64,000 nucleotides of DNA from Leguminivora glycinivorella. Taxonomy: Eukaryota > Arthropoda > Insecta > Lepidoptera > Tortricidae. Both the position numbers and the translations under genes were made by a program. The stretch covers positions 20,950,956 to 21,014,955 of the forward strand of contig NC_062973.1 in assembly GCF_023078275.1 (NCBI RefSeq), in the 5' to 3' direction. Each line of letters starts with the position of its first letter. Within the stretch, counting starts at the first letter, position 1. Shown piece by piece: positions 24,746 through 37,100 of the stretch. Under the pieces are notes generated by a model. It ran no database searches and was not told the DNA's origin. It saw nothing but the letters and a program-made list of their open reading frames with translations.

Positions 24746-25514
24746 GCAGCTACACGGGCGGTTCTACAAGGCCCTCACGGGACCCGATGTAGATCTGCTC
24801 GCATCGGTGAACTGGTTACGATTCGGGGACCTCTTCGGAGAAACCGAGGGTTTTGCCTGTGCAATTGCGGACGAAGTTATGATGACGAACAACTACCGGA
24901 AATATATCCTGAAGGACGGTACGGTCGACATTTGTCGGGCATGCCGCCGTCCCGGAGAGTCACTCAGGCATATTATTTCCGGTTGTTCTCATCTTGCTAA
25001 CGGCGAGTACTTGCACAGACATAATCTCGTAGCCAGGATTATTCACCAGCAACTTACTCTTCAATACGGCCTTGTGGACCGCGAAGTACCGTACTACAAG
25101 TACTTACCTGCGCCAGTTCTCGAAAATGGTCGTGCCACGCTCTATTGGGATCAATCTATTATCACTGACAGGACTATTGTAGCCAATAAGCCTGACATTG
25201 TGATAATAGATCGACTGCAACGCCGGGCAGTGCTCGTTGACATCACCATCCCCCATGATGAGAATCTCGTGAAAGCCGAGAAGGACAAGTCCAGTAAGTA
25301 CCTAGACTTGGCTCACGAGATAACCGCCATGTGGGATGTTGAATCAACGATCATTGTTCCGATAGTCGTTTCAGCGAACGGTCTCATAGCGAAGAGTCTC
25401 GACCAACATCTTAAGAGACTCTCGCTAGGTGGCTGGATCAAGGGCCAGATGCAGAAGGCGGTGATCTTGGACACAGCGCGGATAGTTCGACGGTTCCTCT
25501 CTCTGCAGCCCTAA
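24746..25514 (+). pseudogene. LINE 3' end with CCHC and R2-type endonuclease
   Basis: The frame is continuous from about 24,746. It has the conserved E-T-E-G-F entry, then a C-R-A-C-(x8)-H-(x4)-C zinc knuckle and, further on, N-K-P-D-I-V-I-I-D...V-L-V-D-I-T-I-P, the PD...D restriction-like endonuclease signature of R2/R4-class LINEs. The reverse transcriptase part is absent, so this is a 5'-truncated insertion. The protein reads to its natural stop at 25,514, and the 3' UTR ends near 25,690 in an AATAATAAT-rich tail. It sits in the same orientation about 500 bases after the gene at 23,598. Confidence 0.7.
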
Positions 25515-25699
25515 CCACCGGCAGCTTGGGCCCTGCCCCGCTGCTGGCGGCACCCTAGGTTAGGTTTTTTATAATGTGTTTATATGTGTTTTATATTGTT
25601 TTGTAAGTGTTTTATTTTATTTTACTTTTATACTCATATTGTAAAAAACCTAATCTAAGAAAAGAGATAAATAAAGGAATAATAATAATTTATTTATTA

Positions 25700-26990
25700 T
25701 ATCAGACAACAAAGGGCCCATAATATTGCAAGATATTCCTAAGAATACTCCCGACTAATTTATTCAAACAAAAAAAAAACTAAATCTGTTTGGGAGCTAC
25801 AAATGCTACAATGCCGCAGACAGACAGGCAGACAGACACGTCAAACTTTAACACCCCATCGTTTTTGTGTCGGGAGTTAATAAATCTATTATCATCATAG
25901 AAACATCTCAAAACAGTTTCCATCTCAAGCAGTCACAAATTAATTTAATATTTTTTTTAATATTGGGGACACCTCAAAATACTTATAGGAAACAGTGCGA
26001 ATTTCACGAAAGTTATTCTGGAAAACTATTCAAAAGTAAGTGCATGGTTGTAGAAAAAGTATTGTATGCAACGGTGTTTAACTGAGTCAAAAAATACTCG
26101 TGGCATCTTAATAACAATTTTCAGCTTCGCCTCAAATTGTTACCCACGCCACTCGTCTTTTTTGACCTCCTTTAAACGCCTGTTGCATAATAGTACATTG
26201 TGCAACAAGGGGAGGAAGTTGAATATTACTAACGAGAGTAAGTTAATTTCATCACACTCGCAATGTAAAAAATATGTAAAAAGATGTAAAAAAGTTAAGT
26301 AAGGTACAAGAAATTTCATTATTCCCTTGGGAGAACGATTTTTCTATAACTCACGCTCAGCCTGCGTGCAATAGTACATTTATCTCCTCTATTCTCTATG
26401 TCCACAAGGATGTTATTTTATGGTGTAAAAAAAAACACAATTTACTTAATTTACAAATATAATTCAATGATAACCTAGATCTTGTATAATCAGCAACCCA
26501 TGGTTTGGAAGTTGCATGGGACTTTACAAATTATAATTACATCATTTTCTTAAAGATTGTCAACCTGTCCTTAATTCTAGTAAAGTCTACTAATAATTGG
26601 TGAAAAGTACAAATGAAACCATTTATACAAAATTAAATAAATTCTTGGCTGTCAATAAAATTAAGTTATTGTCAGCGTGTGTAGCCGATTGTACAAATAG
26701 ATATCTACCTCTATCACTCTTGCATATTAGCGCGACAGAGCCAGACTACCTTTTGCGGTGTTTCGTTTTCAATTAAGTCATAGAAATGCCATTCGGCTAT
26801 GGGGCCTGATTTACTAAATGATGCATAAATGCTAACAAAACACTACATTTATGATGGTAACAACCACATTTAATAAAACTTAAAGGTTGAAACATTGTAT
26901 GCCATTCTTAGAGACAAATTGAGTTAAAATGGAACTACAGTAAATCCAGGTAAAGGTTTGTGGCTGTTTGTATTAAATTATCGTCTTTCA
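25700..26990. other. Non-coding with dispersed repeat
   Basis: No gene. Bases about 25,995-26,200 form a dispersed repeat whose inverted copy is at 61,530-61,640 (shared core GACCTCCTTTAAACGCCTG). Confidence 0.5.
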
Positions 26991-27007
26991 CTCACTTTAA
27001 ACTTCTG

Positions 27008-27499
27008 CTATTTGTTCATTGGCGGGCCATTCATTAAAGGTGGTCGCATCTGGCCCATAGGACCCATGGGTCCCATAGGGCCCATGCCCATCATCATCGG
27101 CGGCCGCATTCCCATCATAGGCGGCATTGGACCGTGCGGTCCCATCATCATGTGTGGCGCCATTGGTCCTCCGGGACCCATGGCAGGCGGCGGCAACATG
27201 CCCGGCGGACCTCCTGGAGTAGGCACGGGCGGTCGCGGTCCTCCTGGGCCCATTACTGAAGGATCCCATGGCGGCGGAATAGCAGCACCTTTACCGCCAA
27301 ACGGATTCTGTGCTATCTTTCCAGCTTTAAATGCAGCAGTTGTTGCATCTATTAGATGTTGCGCTTGCTCCTCCATCCATTTTTGGTAGTAAAATTTCAC
27401 GTTGTCCTTATGCTTTCGGCCGGTACAATGTGTTTTCCGCACGCTAGGTGAATCGTGGGTTAAATATGTGTCACAATAATCGCAGTAATACTTTGGCAT
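27008..27499 (-). CDS. snRNP-U1-C: U1 small nuclear ribonucleoprotein C
   Basis: U1-C is the U1 snRNP subunit that stabilises pairing of U1 snRNA with the 5' splice site during commitment-complex formation in the nucleus. The 163-residue protein starts M-P-K-Y-Y-C-D-Y-C-D-T-Y-L-T-H-D, the nearly invariant U1-type C2H2 zinc finger; zinc ligands are Cys6, Cys9, His24 and His30. An amphipathic helix (Y-Y-Q-K-W-M-E-E-Q-A-Q) follows, then a Pro/Gly/Met-rich tail with repeated G-P-M-G-P-M. An in-frame ATG four codons upstream (27,511) exists, but the family start is the second Met. The coding region is one uninterrupted exon. It is divergent from CTP synthase, with starts 613 bases apart. Confidence 0.95.
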   Translation of the reverse strand: MPKYYCDYCDTYLTHDSPSVRKTHCTGRKHKDNVKFYYQKWMEEQAQHLIDATTAAFKAGKIAQNPFGGKGAAIPPPWDPSVMGPGGPRPPVPTPGGPPGMLPPPAMGPGGPMAPHMMMGPHGPMPPMMGMRPPMMMGMGPMGPMGPMGQMRPPLMNGPPMNK

Positions 27500-28112
27500 T
27501 TTGTATTCCACTAGAAGTTTCTACGAAGATCGTAATTTTAACAATCAAAATGAAATCTAGAAAATCGCACTCTGCAAAAGAACGCTTGCATTGCAAACAC
27601 GAATGTCAGCTGAATTGACAGATCGGTTTTAGTGTTGCCATGTATATTGTACATTAATGCTCAGTCCAAATTGTACGGAAATTACGAAAGAAAATCAATT
27701 TTTATTTCATCGCATCAGCTTGTTTCTAGTTGTGTACAAAACAAAGCCTTAAGTAAGCTTATTTAAATACAATAAAAGTAGTCTTTAACATTTTTTATCT
27801 TAAAACATTATTGTTTTGTTATTGAGAAAATTAGAAAAGACTTGTAGCCTGACTTATTAGTACAATTAGGACCTCAAACTATTTAAGTCGAAGAGAAAAC
27901 TGACTCATGGAATTGCGAAGAGTGTTCATGAAGCGCTAGAAGTAGTGTTTGAAATATGCCACCACAAATGAAGTTTGTCTGCACGTGTGATTGGTGTGCT
28001 CGATTGATTTGACTGGTTTTTTTCTAGCATTATTGAATTTAATATAACGGAAGCACGTTTCAGTCGTAGATCAGTTTTCCACGTTATCAAATGATTTAGT
28101 GTGACTATCACA
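27500..28112. promoter_or_regulatory. Shared divergent interval between U1-C and CTP synthase
   Basis: The only DNA between two housekeeping genes read in opposite directions, so it must contain both promoters and 5' UTRs. No TATA box or recognised factor site is convincing. Confidence 0.45.
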
Positions 28113-31100
28113 ATGTCGGATATGAAATACATTTTAGTTACCGGGGGAGTGATAAGTGGTGTAGGAAAAGGTGTCATCGCAAGTTCTTTCGGTACTATTT
28201 TAAAAAGCTGCGGCATCGACGTGACTTCTATTAAGATTGACCCATATATTAACATCGACGCAGGCACTTTCTCTCCATACGAGCATGGTAAGTGGGTCCT
28301 TTAACCTAATGGGGCGTTGTAGGAAGCTTTCGATGTAAACTACGTTGCAGCGGATGCATTCTATTTTTGTTTTGTAGGTGAAGTTTACGTATTGGATGAC
28401 GGCGGAGAGGTGGACCTTGATCTTGGCAACTACGAGCGCTTCTTGGACATCACCTTGCATAGGGACAATAACATAACGACAGGGAAGATCTATCAGCAGG
28501 TGATCGAGCGCGAACGCCGCGGCGACTACCTCGGCAAGACAGTTCAGGGTATGCTTAATATTCTGAGACTATATCTACTTAAATATGCTGAATGCCTCAT
28601 TCAAATTACCAACACAGTGGGAACTACGGTCAAAAGCACTTATAAAATAAAATCTGATAAAGATCACATGTGTTAGTTATTATAGCAATGAATTGCTGTT
28701 AATGACCAAGATTCATATTGTATTCCTATAGGATAATATAAAAAAAAATCAGTATTGTTTTAAATTCCAACATTAAATATTGTTACTTTAGTGATCCCGC
28801 ACATAACTGATGCTATACAAGAATGGGTGCAACGTGTGGCCCACATCCCAGTCACACCAGAGAACACACCTCCACGAGTCTGCATCGTGGAACTCGGTGG
28901 AACCATCGGAGACATAGAGGGCATGTCATTTGTAGAAGCGTTTAGGCAGTTCCAATTCCGAGTGAAGAAAGAAAACTTCTGCTGCGCTCATGTTTCCCTA
29001 GTACCAATGGTGAGTTTGAAAACCAAATTTTTATTGTTTATTGGAAAAAGAGACCTCAGTGTATATTTTAATAAGTTTATTCATAATGCAGGAAAGTTAT
29101 CTGAAATCTCTTTTCTCAGACTAAACATTCTTGCATGTAATTAATGACAATCAATTAATATTGTGCTACTAGAAACATAATTGACTGCTGTGAAGTCTGT
29201 TTACTAATAATTACAATAAAACCTGAGTAATACTGTTGATGTTATCATAGAACTATGAGCTAATAGGCACTTAAGAGCTATCCATTTGTATCAAGTCATC
29301 AGTAACTCTTAGTAAGCTTTGTTCTTAATTTTTTTTTTGTATTGACACTTGTATGTAGAAGACAAACACATTATTCCATAGAACCTAACTAATGTTATAT
29401 CTAAATCACAAAACTTGTAATTTAACAGAAAAGTATTTATGTATTTAACAAAAAAATTTATTGATTAATTGAAATCAAATAATTATAAATCTCCAATTAA
29501 CTTTTGTATGGACATAATTAAAAGATAAACAAAAATAGTAATATATTTTTACCATACATATATTTAGTATGTTTCAGTCTCTTGGAAGTTTTATTACAAA
29601 AATTGTCAGATCATCATCAAGTATAAATAAAAGAGGTTTTTATAATTCACTAGTCAAGTATAAAAAGATTTTATAATTCCAAAGTAAATTTAACCCTAGA
29701 GTGACAGTTGCAAACAACAAAGCTTGATTTGTGAATGCAAGAAGTTAGTTTTGCAAAATAAAAACATTGTTTTAACTTCTGATTAGCAGAAACGTCTGCA
29801 ATCGATGCCACTAGGATGAGTTCAAGTCTCACCCAAGGCAGACATTTTCCACTTTTAAATTTAAAAACATTCTTTCTCATCTAAAATATCAACTACATGT
29901 GATTAATATTTTAGCAGTGATTAGATTAGGGTGTGTCATTTCGGGTGAATGACCTCAAACATTGATCATAGTGTGGATACATTTATAACATTTCTGAACT
30001 CAACATTAACTTAAACATTTCATATGGAATCTCGAGGCTAAAAGCTACTTACATCCATACTAAGCTTACGCACCGAGATCCCGCGAAATGGCACCCCTGA
30101 ATCCGATCACTGTTAATTAGTTAAAACACAACACAAGCTAATGGTCTATGTTTGACTTGTTATTTTCCCAGACACGGCCATTCGCTGCTTTTGGACAACA
30201 AGTAAAGTTTAATGTTGGCATTGGCATGCACTCTCACTTAGGGCCCACACAGTGTGTGAAGTCACATGCGAGTATCATTGCATTGCGGTATTGGATTGTT
30301 GTGCTCAATTGTATGTAACCTTAAGAGCCCATAATGTAATCAAGATGGCATGTGACTTCGCGCACCGTGTAAATGGGTCCTTAGCTGGATCTACACAGAG
30401 CAAGCACCAGAGCAAGGCAATGTCCTCACAAGATAAACGGACAATATAGACATTAGGGTGGGTCATTTTTACTTTTTTTTTATTTTCTTAGGGGGCACAG
30501 TCACAAAAAGGTGCCATTTTGCAATTAATTAGTGTACAATTTTTTTTTTAATTTTTATGTTTATTTTTTTGCCTCCGGATTTCAGTTGAAGTTTTTGTAT
30601 TTTATATGGAGTAGGGTGTAAAAAAGGTTTAAATTTTTGAGGTTTTTTTCTTAATTTATTTTCTTTGAACCTTTAGCATGCTATTACGATGCCAATAATG
30701 GTATATATTAATAGCAAAATTTTAAATTAAAAGACAATACATACATATACTCCGCACACCACACAAAATGTACAAAAAAATATATGAAAACTTCAAAGTG
30801 GATCCAGAGGCAGAAGATTAATTCCAATTGCAAAATAATTTGAAATACTGTTTATTTGCATCAGTTTCCAAGTTTTTGTAACTGTGCCTAATGAAAATAT
30901 AATACTTTTTTTTTCTCCATGCAGGAGTGACCCACCCTAATAGACATACCATGGTCGACGCAGCTCTCACGTTTTCCTCGACCGTCCGTCACTTTGTGGA
31001 CCCGGCTATTGTCTGTTTGGCGAAGAAAATGATTTGCTACAATGCTTGCTCTGTGTACAGATGTAGTGCGAAAAGGGTTTCCTTCGGAAACGTTCGTATT

Positions 31101-34100
31101 TGTCATGCTCACAGACCAACCCCTATAGACATCCATTACAAGACGACTCGCGGTCGCCAGCCTTCCTAGTATTTGCACTGATATAAGCGCGGGCGCTCGC
31201 CGTGCCCGATCAGTATCGACCAAGTAACAGACCCGAAAGCAGCGCGTGTTTTTCGCACTAAAAAATTGGAAAAGGGTATTTTGATGCCTTAAAGATGTCC
31301 ACCTGTAGTGTGAAATGGTGTGGAAAGGTAACAAGAAGCTCAAATTTAAAAACAGACGGCATTACATTCCACAAATAAGTCATATTTATAATTTATTCAG
31401 AGCCGGCATAGGTCAACTTACATTGGCCACTTACGCGTCAGTAGAGGGACAGTCATACTTCTGTCCCTTTTCATCTGGCGCGACTGCCGGCCGTCCTTGA
31501 AACGGCCAATCACAGCGCGCTTAACACATTCCCCGCCCGCTCCTCGCACCCCAAACACTGGTGACTCGTATCGCGAACAAAATATACAAGATTTCTACTC
31601 TATAGGAGGTTCTCAAGTGGTCATGTCTTCAGTCAGTGTCAGTACATCTTGTACTGACACTGACTGAAACAGCATGACACGTTTACGTTTCCGTAACAAT
31701 ACGAAGGCAAATATTTTCGCACTACATATTTACCTGGCTATTATGTATTATTGCATTTGCACAACATATATGTTAGATTAGATTATTTTAGAATTTATTG
31801 ATTGGTGCCAAGTAGTTGTATAATAGTTTGGTGTAGAGTGTAGATTAGTTATTTAGTATTATTTATAGGTGTGATGTGTATTATTTGGCAATATACATAT
31901 ACTTATATTAATATGTATAGACACTGATTATTATTTTAAAGAAATATATCTTTAAATTGTATGCTTTTTGTAATTCAATAAATTCATTATATTTATATTG
32001 TTTTAAACTACTTGAATGTAGAACAAAATAATTGGATTTTTAATGGTACATTTCTAATTGTAATTATTGTTTAATTAATATCAGTTATCATTATGGATAG
32101 GGAAACTAAAAGTAATAAATCTATAAAGACCATAACCATTACCATTTTTATGTACATAAAGCCTTTGCTTATCATCTCATTCACTTCGAACATAATACCA
32201 ATTCCATTTAATAACGAAAGAACAGAATATAATACTTACTTATATCTAGAAAACATCACCAAGTAGTAAAGGTTTAGATTAGGCTGATGCTGATACATAA
32301 AATCTTCGTTTTAAGCCACATGATATCTATCGGACAGCATAGATAATGAAATCCTATAAAAGTTATTTTCCATTTTCGTAGCCAAAATCAACAGGCGAGC
32401 CGAAGACCAAGCCAACACAATCATCGGTGCGCGAACTGCGCGGTTTGGGCCTTTCGCCTGACCTGATACTGTGTCGCTCTGAGAAACCCATAAACCACAC
32501 TGTAAAAGAGAAGATATCTAACTTCTGTCATGTCGCTCCGGAACAGGTGAGAGATTTTCAAGTCAACTTTGTTAGTGTGTGAGCTGAACTGTGTGACTCC
32601 AAGAATCCTATCAACAAAAGTCTAGGAAATATCTTATATGTATTTACCATATGGCCCTTGAGCAGGTGAGTTACAAAGCTCAAGCAGTTTTCAGTGTGTG
32701 AACTGAGCCTTTGGCCTGTCGCCAGCCCTGATATTGTGTTGCTTTGAGAAACATATAAACCACACTGTGAAGGAGAAGATATCTAACTTCTGTCACATCG
32801 CTCCGGAACAGGTGGGAGCATAATTTCAATTGCAAAGTCAGCAACTTAAGACGCTACGGGAGCGAAAATGCTAAAATGGAAAGGAGTCTCCATTTCAATT
32901 TGGGAATTTCAGTTAAATATACTAGTGTTATTAACTATACCTTGTGCTTTTAGCTGTTGAAAAAAGTGTAAACAAACCGGAGCCGTCAAATTTGACAGTT
33001 CCAGGGGTAGTGAACCTTTTAAGGCCAGATCGAAGAACAAAATTGTAGGTCGCTACTTACTTGGTACTTTTTATTCATGGTGAGCCAATTTTAATGATTA
33101 TAAACGCATAAATGGTAAGTAAGGTGAGAGTTGCGATTGCGATGCGATTCCTTGTATTTATAGGTATTTAAAAAATTGTTAACAAACCGTCAAATAGTTG
33201 TTTATCAGTAACGTTTGGTTCCTGTTAAAATATTCGTATTTAAAAAAAAGTAATTGAGCTCACTACTATAGTCCGTTCCATTCCAAAAACATATACCTAC
33301 TTTTGCTTAATTTTACCAAATACATTTGTACAATTAGACAAGACGAGTGTAATTACAAGTTTATAATGGGTCGGCAAACGCACATTGCTAACGTGAAACC
33401 AGAAAACTGGAGAAGATGCGAAGAACATATCATCAAGGAAGAGAAGAAAATGAAAGAGTTAGACAACAAGATTGACGATTTGGCCGACAGAATAATAATA
33501 AATGTGACAGAATCATCTTCGTCTTCATCCTCATCGTCGTCATCGTCCTGACCAGAATAAAATAACGTATATATAAAGTATTGCGTTTTACTTAAAAATA
33601 TACATATGTTTTCACCATTAAACACATAGAATAGAACGACATATTTTTTTTTATATTTTTTTATTATTTCATGCACAGATAATCTTAATTATATTTCTAT
33701 TGCTTTTTTATATTTCTCTGTTTTTCATCAAAATTTAGTGTGGTACCTATAAATATTACTGAATCAACTAAACTACCATCTAGTATAAAAAAAATACAGA
33801 AATATAACAATCATCATCTCATACGGAGAAACGGAAGCTCGAAAACACAAATATCAAATTTGGAACAGATGATGATGATGATGATGATTGATAACAAGAA
33901 TGTCAAAATGTCAGATAAAATTAAAAATCGCGTAAGTGTTACACCCAGATTAAAATGCAACCATGAGTTTTAAACCTCTGCCAAATTGGGTACTTTTTGG
34001 TTAAAGATTTCCTGAAGAAAATAATTATATTAATTAAATGTAATGACGATAAGCTTGTATTCATGAAGGTGTATTATGTTCCGTCAAATTAAACGAAATT

Positions 34101-37100
34101 ACATGTTAGTAACATGAAATGGAAAATAGTAGTGAACTCAATTTATTTTTAAATAGAGAAAAAAAATCAGGAACCAAACGTTACCTAATAAACAACCCTC
34201 AAATTTGACGGCTCCGGTTTGTTTACACTTTTTTCAAGAGCCAAAAGTACAAGGTATAGATTTATCGAAAAAAAATGTCCATTAAGAACAACTCAGTTAA
34301 AAGATATTGCGAAAAAATCTTTAAGATCGAGGTTCTGCTCTCGACTGTTTCCTCCTTCAAAACTTATTTAAACGGAACGAAATTTGAGAATCTGAATAAC
34401 AATGAAATAATCTGTGTCGGGCCGTTTAGATTTTTTGGATAATTTTTACCGATATTGAGTATCACACCTTTTTTTGAGCCATATTGAAAAAAGCCGTTTT
34501 TAGAAATTTTTGATTGGCTCTAGCGTCTTTTAAAATAAAAATAGCAAAAAAATCAAAACGGTCCGACACAGATAAAAATAATAATAATCTGTGTTGAAAA
34601 AATCATTGCTCTATCTTCAAAAACCAGGGAGGAAATAGTCGAGAGCGTTTGTATGGAGAATTGACCTGTATCGTATCGTCTTAAAGCCATTTCTTCTAAT
34701 TTAATGTTTCAAATATAATTCTTATAACCGAAGTAGCTAAAAGGGTCGGCTCACACCGGAATGGCAGCGGCGAGCAGTGGGTGCCGAAGTAATTATAAAC
34801 TTTATCTACATAAAAAAAAGACCGCACGACCTGTTTGAGTTAGTCAAGTGATACTGGTCTTTTTAAATTAAATATACAACAACAACAACAACATACAATC
34901 ACGCCTGTATCCCATAAAGGGGTAGGCAGAACACATGAAACTACTAAAGCTTCAGTGCCACTCTTGGCAAATAAGGGGTCGAAAGATAACGAAACTGTGA
35001 CATGTGTTAAATTAAATATGTACTTAGATAAAGTTTAAAATTGTTCGCCGCGTCGCTGCCGGCCGCTGCCATTCCGGGGTGAGCCAACCCTTAGACCCTG
35101 TCTCCGCCTAGTTGAAATTATCACCTACATTGGACGTTCGTAAATTAAAAACCGGCCAAGAGCGTGTCGGGCCACGCTCAGTGTAGGGTTCCGTAGTTTT
35201 CCGTATTTTTCTCAAAAACTACGGAACCTATCAAGTTCAAAACAATTTTCCTAGAAAGTCTTTATAAAGTTCTACTTTTGTGATTTTTTTCATATTTTTT
35301 AAACATATGGTTCAAAAGCTAGAGGGGGGGGGCGCACTTTTTTTTCCTTTAGGAGCGATTATTTCCGAAATTATTAATATTATCAAAAAACGATCTTAGT
35401 AAACCCTTATTCATTTTTAAATACCTATCCAACAATATATAACACGTTGGGGTTGGAATGAAAAAAAATATCAGCCCCCACTTTACATGTAGAGGGGGTA
35501 CCCTAATAAAACATTTTTTTCCATTTTTTATTTTTGCACTTTATCGGCGTGATTAATATACATATTGGTACCAAATTTCAGCTTTCTAGCGCTAACGGTT
35601 ACTGAGATTATCCGCGGACGGACGGACGGACGGACGGACAGACATGGCGAAACTATAAGGGTTCGTAGTTGACTACGGAACCCTAAAAACTAGACAGTTA
35701 TTTGTACATTTATAAACGAAGAATACTATTAGCACCTAGACTGGACCCCGCCTAGTCAAGCTTTTCTTTAGTATTTGACATCTGTTTAGGTAATCTGCAT
35801 CCACGACCTGACCTCAGTATACCACGTGCCTCTACTGATGGAGGCGCAAGGCGTCGTCACATACCTGAACGAGCGGCTGCAGCTCAACATCTCCATGCCT
35901 AGGCCAGGCAGGTAAGCTAGTCTGTGGCCATGAGTAATGCCATTTATAATTTTTTCTTCTCCCAAACCACACCTCGGACACTGGCGATCAAATATATGAA
36001 AGAGGCGCGTTCCTAGCACACAGACTAAGTTCGTGTAGGTGAACGCGTACTATGCTTGTATGAGTGACATATGACAGGTCGACTGTTCGCGTTTTTGTGT
36101 GAGGGCGGCACTTTCAGCGGGGAGGGCCTCCACAGAATCCTTCCACGCCTTTCTATCTAGCTCAGTCCATATTCCCTCAGCTCGTAAAAAACGCTCGAAA
36201 ATTTAATATACAGTATGCAAAGTACTCAGAGTAGTGTTCTATTTTTTATTATTATTTGTCTCTATCTCTATTTGTTCATTCCATATTCATACGCCCGCAG
36301 ATCATTAACCTACAATTTTATCATTATAACCTTACCTAGTTTCTATAACAGTTATCGCGTTACCTAGATTCTAAATTACCTACTTTTATCATTCCAGATT
36401 CATGCAAAAGTGGCGCAACCTAGCCAAACGTGTAGACAACTTACGCAAAGAAGTCAACATTGCCCTAGTAGGCAAATACACTAAACTAGAAGATAGCTAC
36501 GCAAGTGTGACCAAGGCTTTACAGCACGCCTGTATCGCTGCTAGTAGTAAACTAAACCTGACTTATATAGAAGCTGTGTCTTTGGAGCGGCAGACGAAAA
36601 TTGACGATCCGGTTAGCTATCATAAGGCATGGCAGGATCTTTGCAAAAGCGAGTGAGTATGCTTATGTTACCTAGATTGTTTATGTAATGAAAATAATAA
36701 GTACCTAGTAGGAATCAAAGAAATAAAGGCAATAACGCAATCAATGCATAGTATATACATATGTGCAAGAGCTCAAGTCAGCATCATTATATTACGTAAG
36801 CAGGCTGATGTAATTTATGCTGATTTCAGCAAAGCATTCGACAAAGTTTGCCATAAAATATTGCTAAAAAAATTGTCAGCATATGGGTTCGGTGCTTTGC
36901 TGAAATGGCTGGAATCTTACCTGGTGGACAGGCAATTTCAGGTGGTAGTGAATGGATTCCAATCCTCGTCTTATAGCATAACGTCAGGAGTCCCGCAAGG
37001 ATCGCACCTAGGCCCTGTCCTTTTCAATATATTTATAAATGACCTCCCAAATAGCATTATTCATTCGAATGTTTTCATGTACGCCGATGACTTGAAGTTT

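Larger units (their letters stand above)
29010..32381. other. CTPS intron 3, repeat-rich
   Basis: Holds MITEs at 30,241-30,380 and 30,454-30,939 and a palindrome at 31,627-31,667. A weaker inverted pair (GGTGTGTCATTTCGGG near 29,930 against CCCGCGAAATGGCACCCC near 30,080) may be another MITE. Nothing coding. Confidence 0.6.

Noticed and set aside
26958..27389. Gly/Pro-rich plus-strand frame of 143 codons
   Set aside because: Antisense shadow of the U1-C proline-rich tail.
31070..31260. Possible gene fragment on either strand near 31.1 kb
   Set aside because: Reads as a dispersed repeat with overlapping frames on both strands and no family signature.
32707..32811. Mutually exclusive alternative exon for CTPS exon 4
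   Set aside because: No usable acceptor in the right phase; the acceptor-like site leads into a stop and the 5' part has indels.
33511..33551. Serine run as a functional low-complexity domain
   Set aside because: It is a TCN trinucleotide microsatellite at the end of a transposon remnant.
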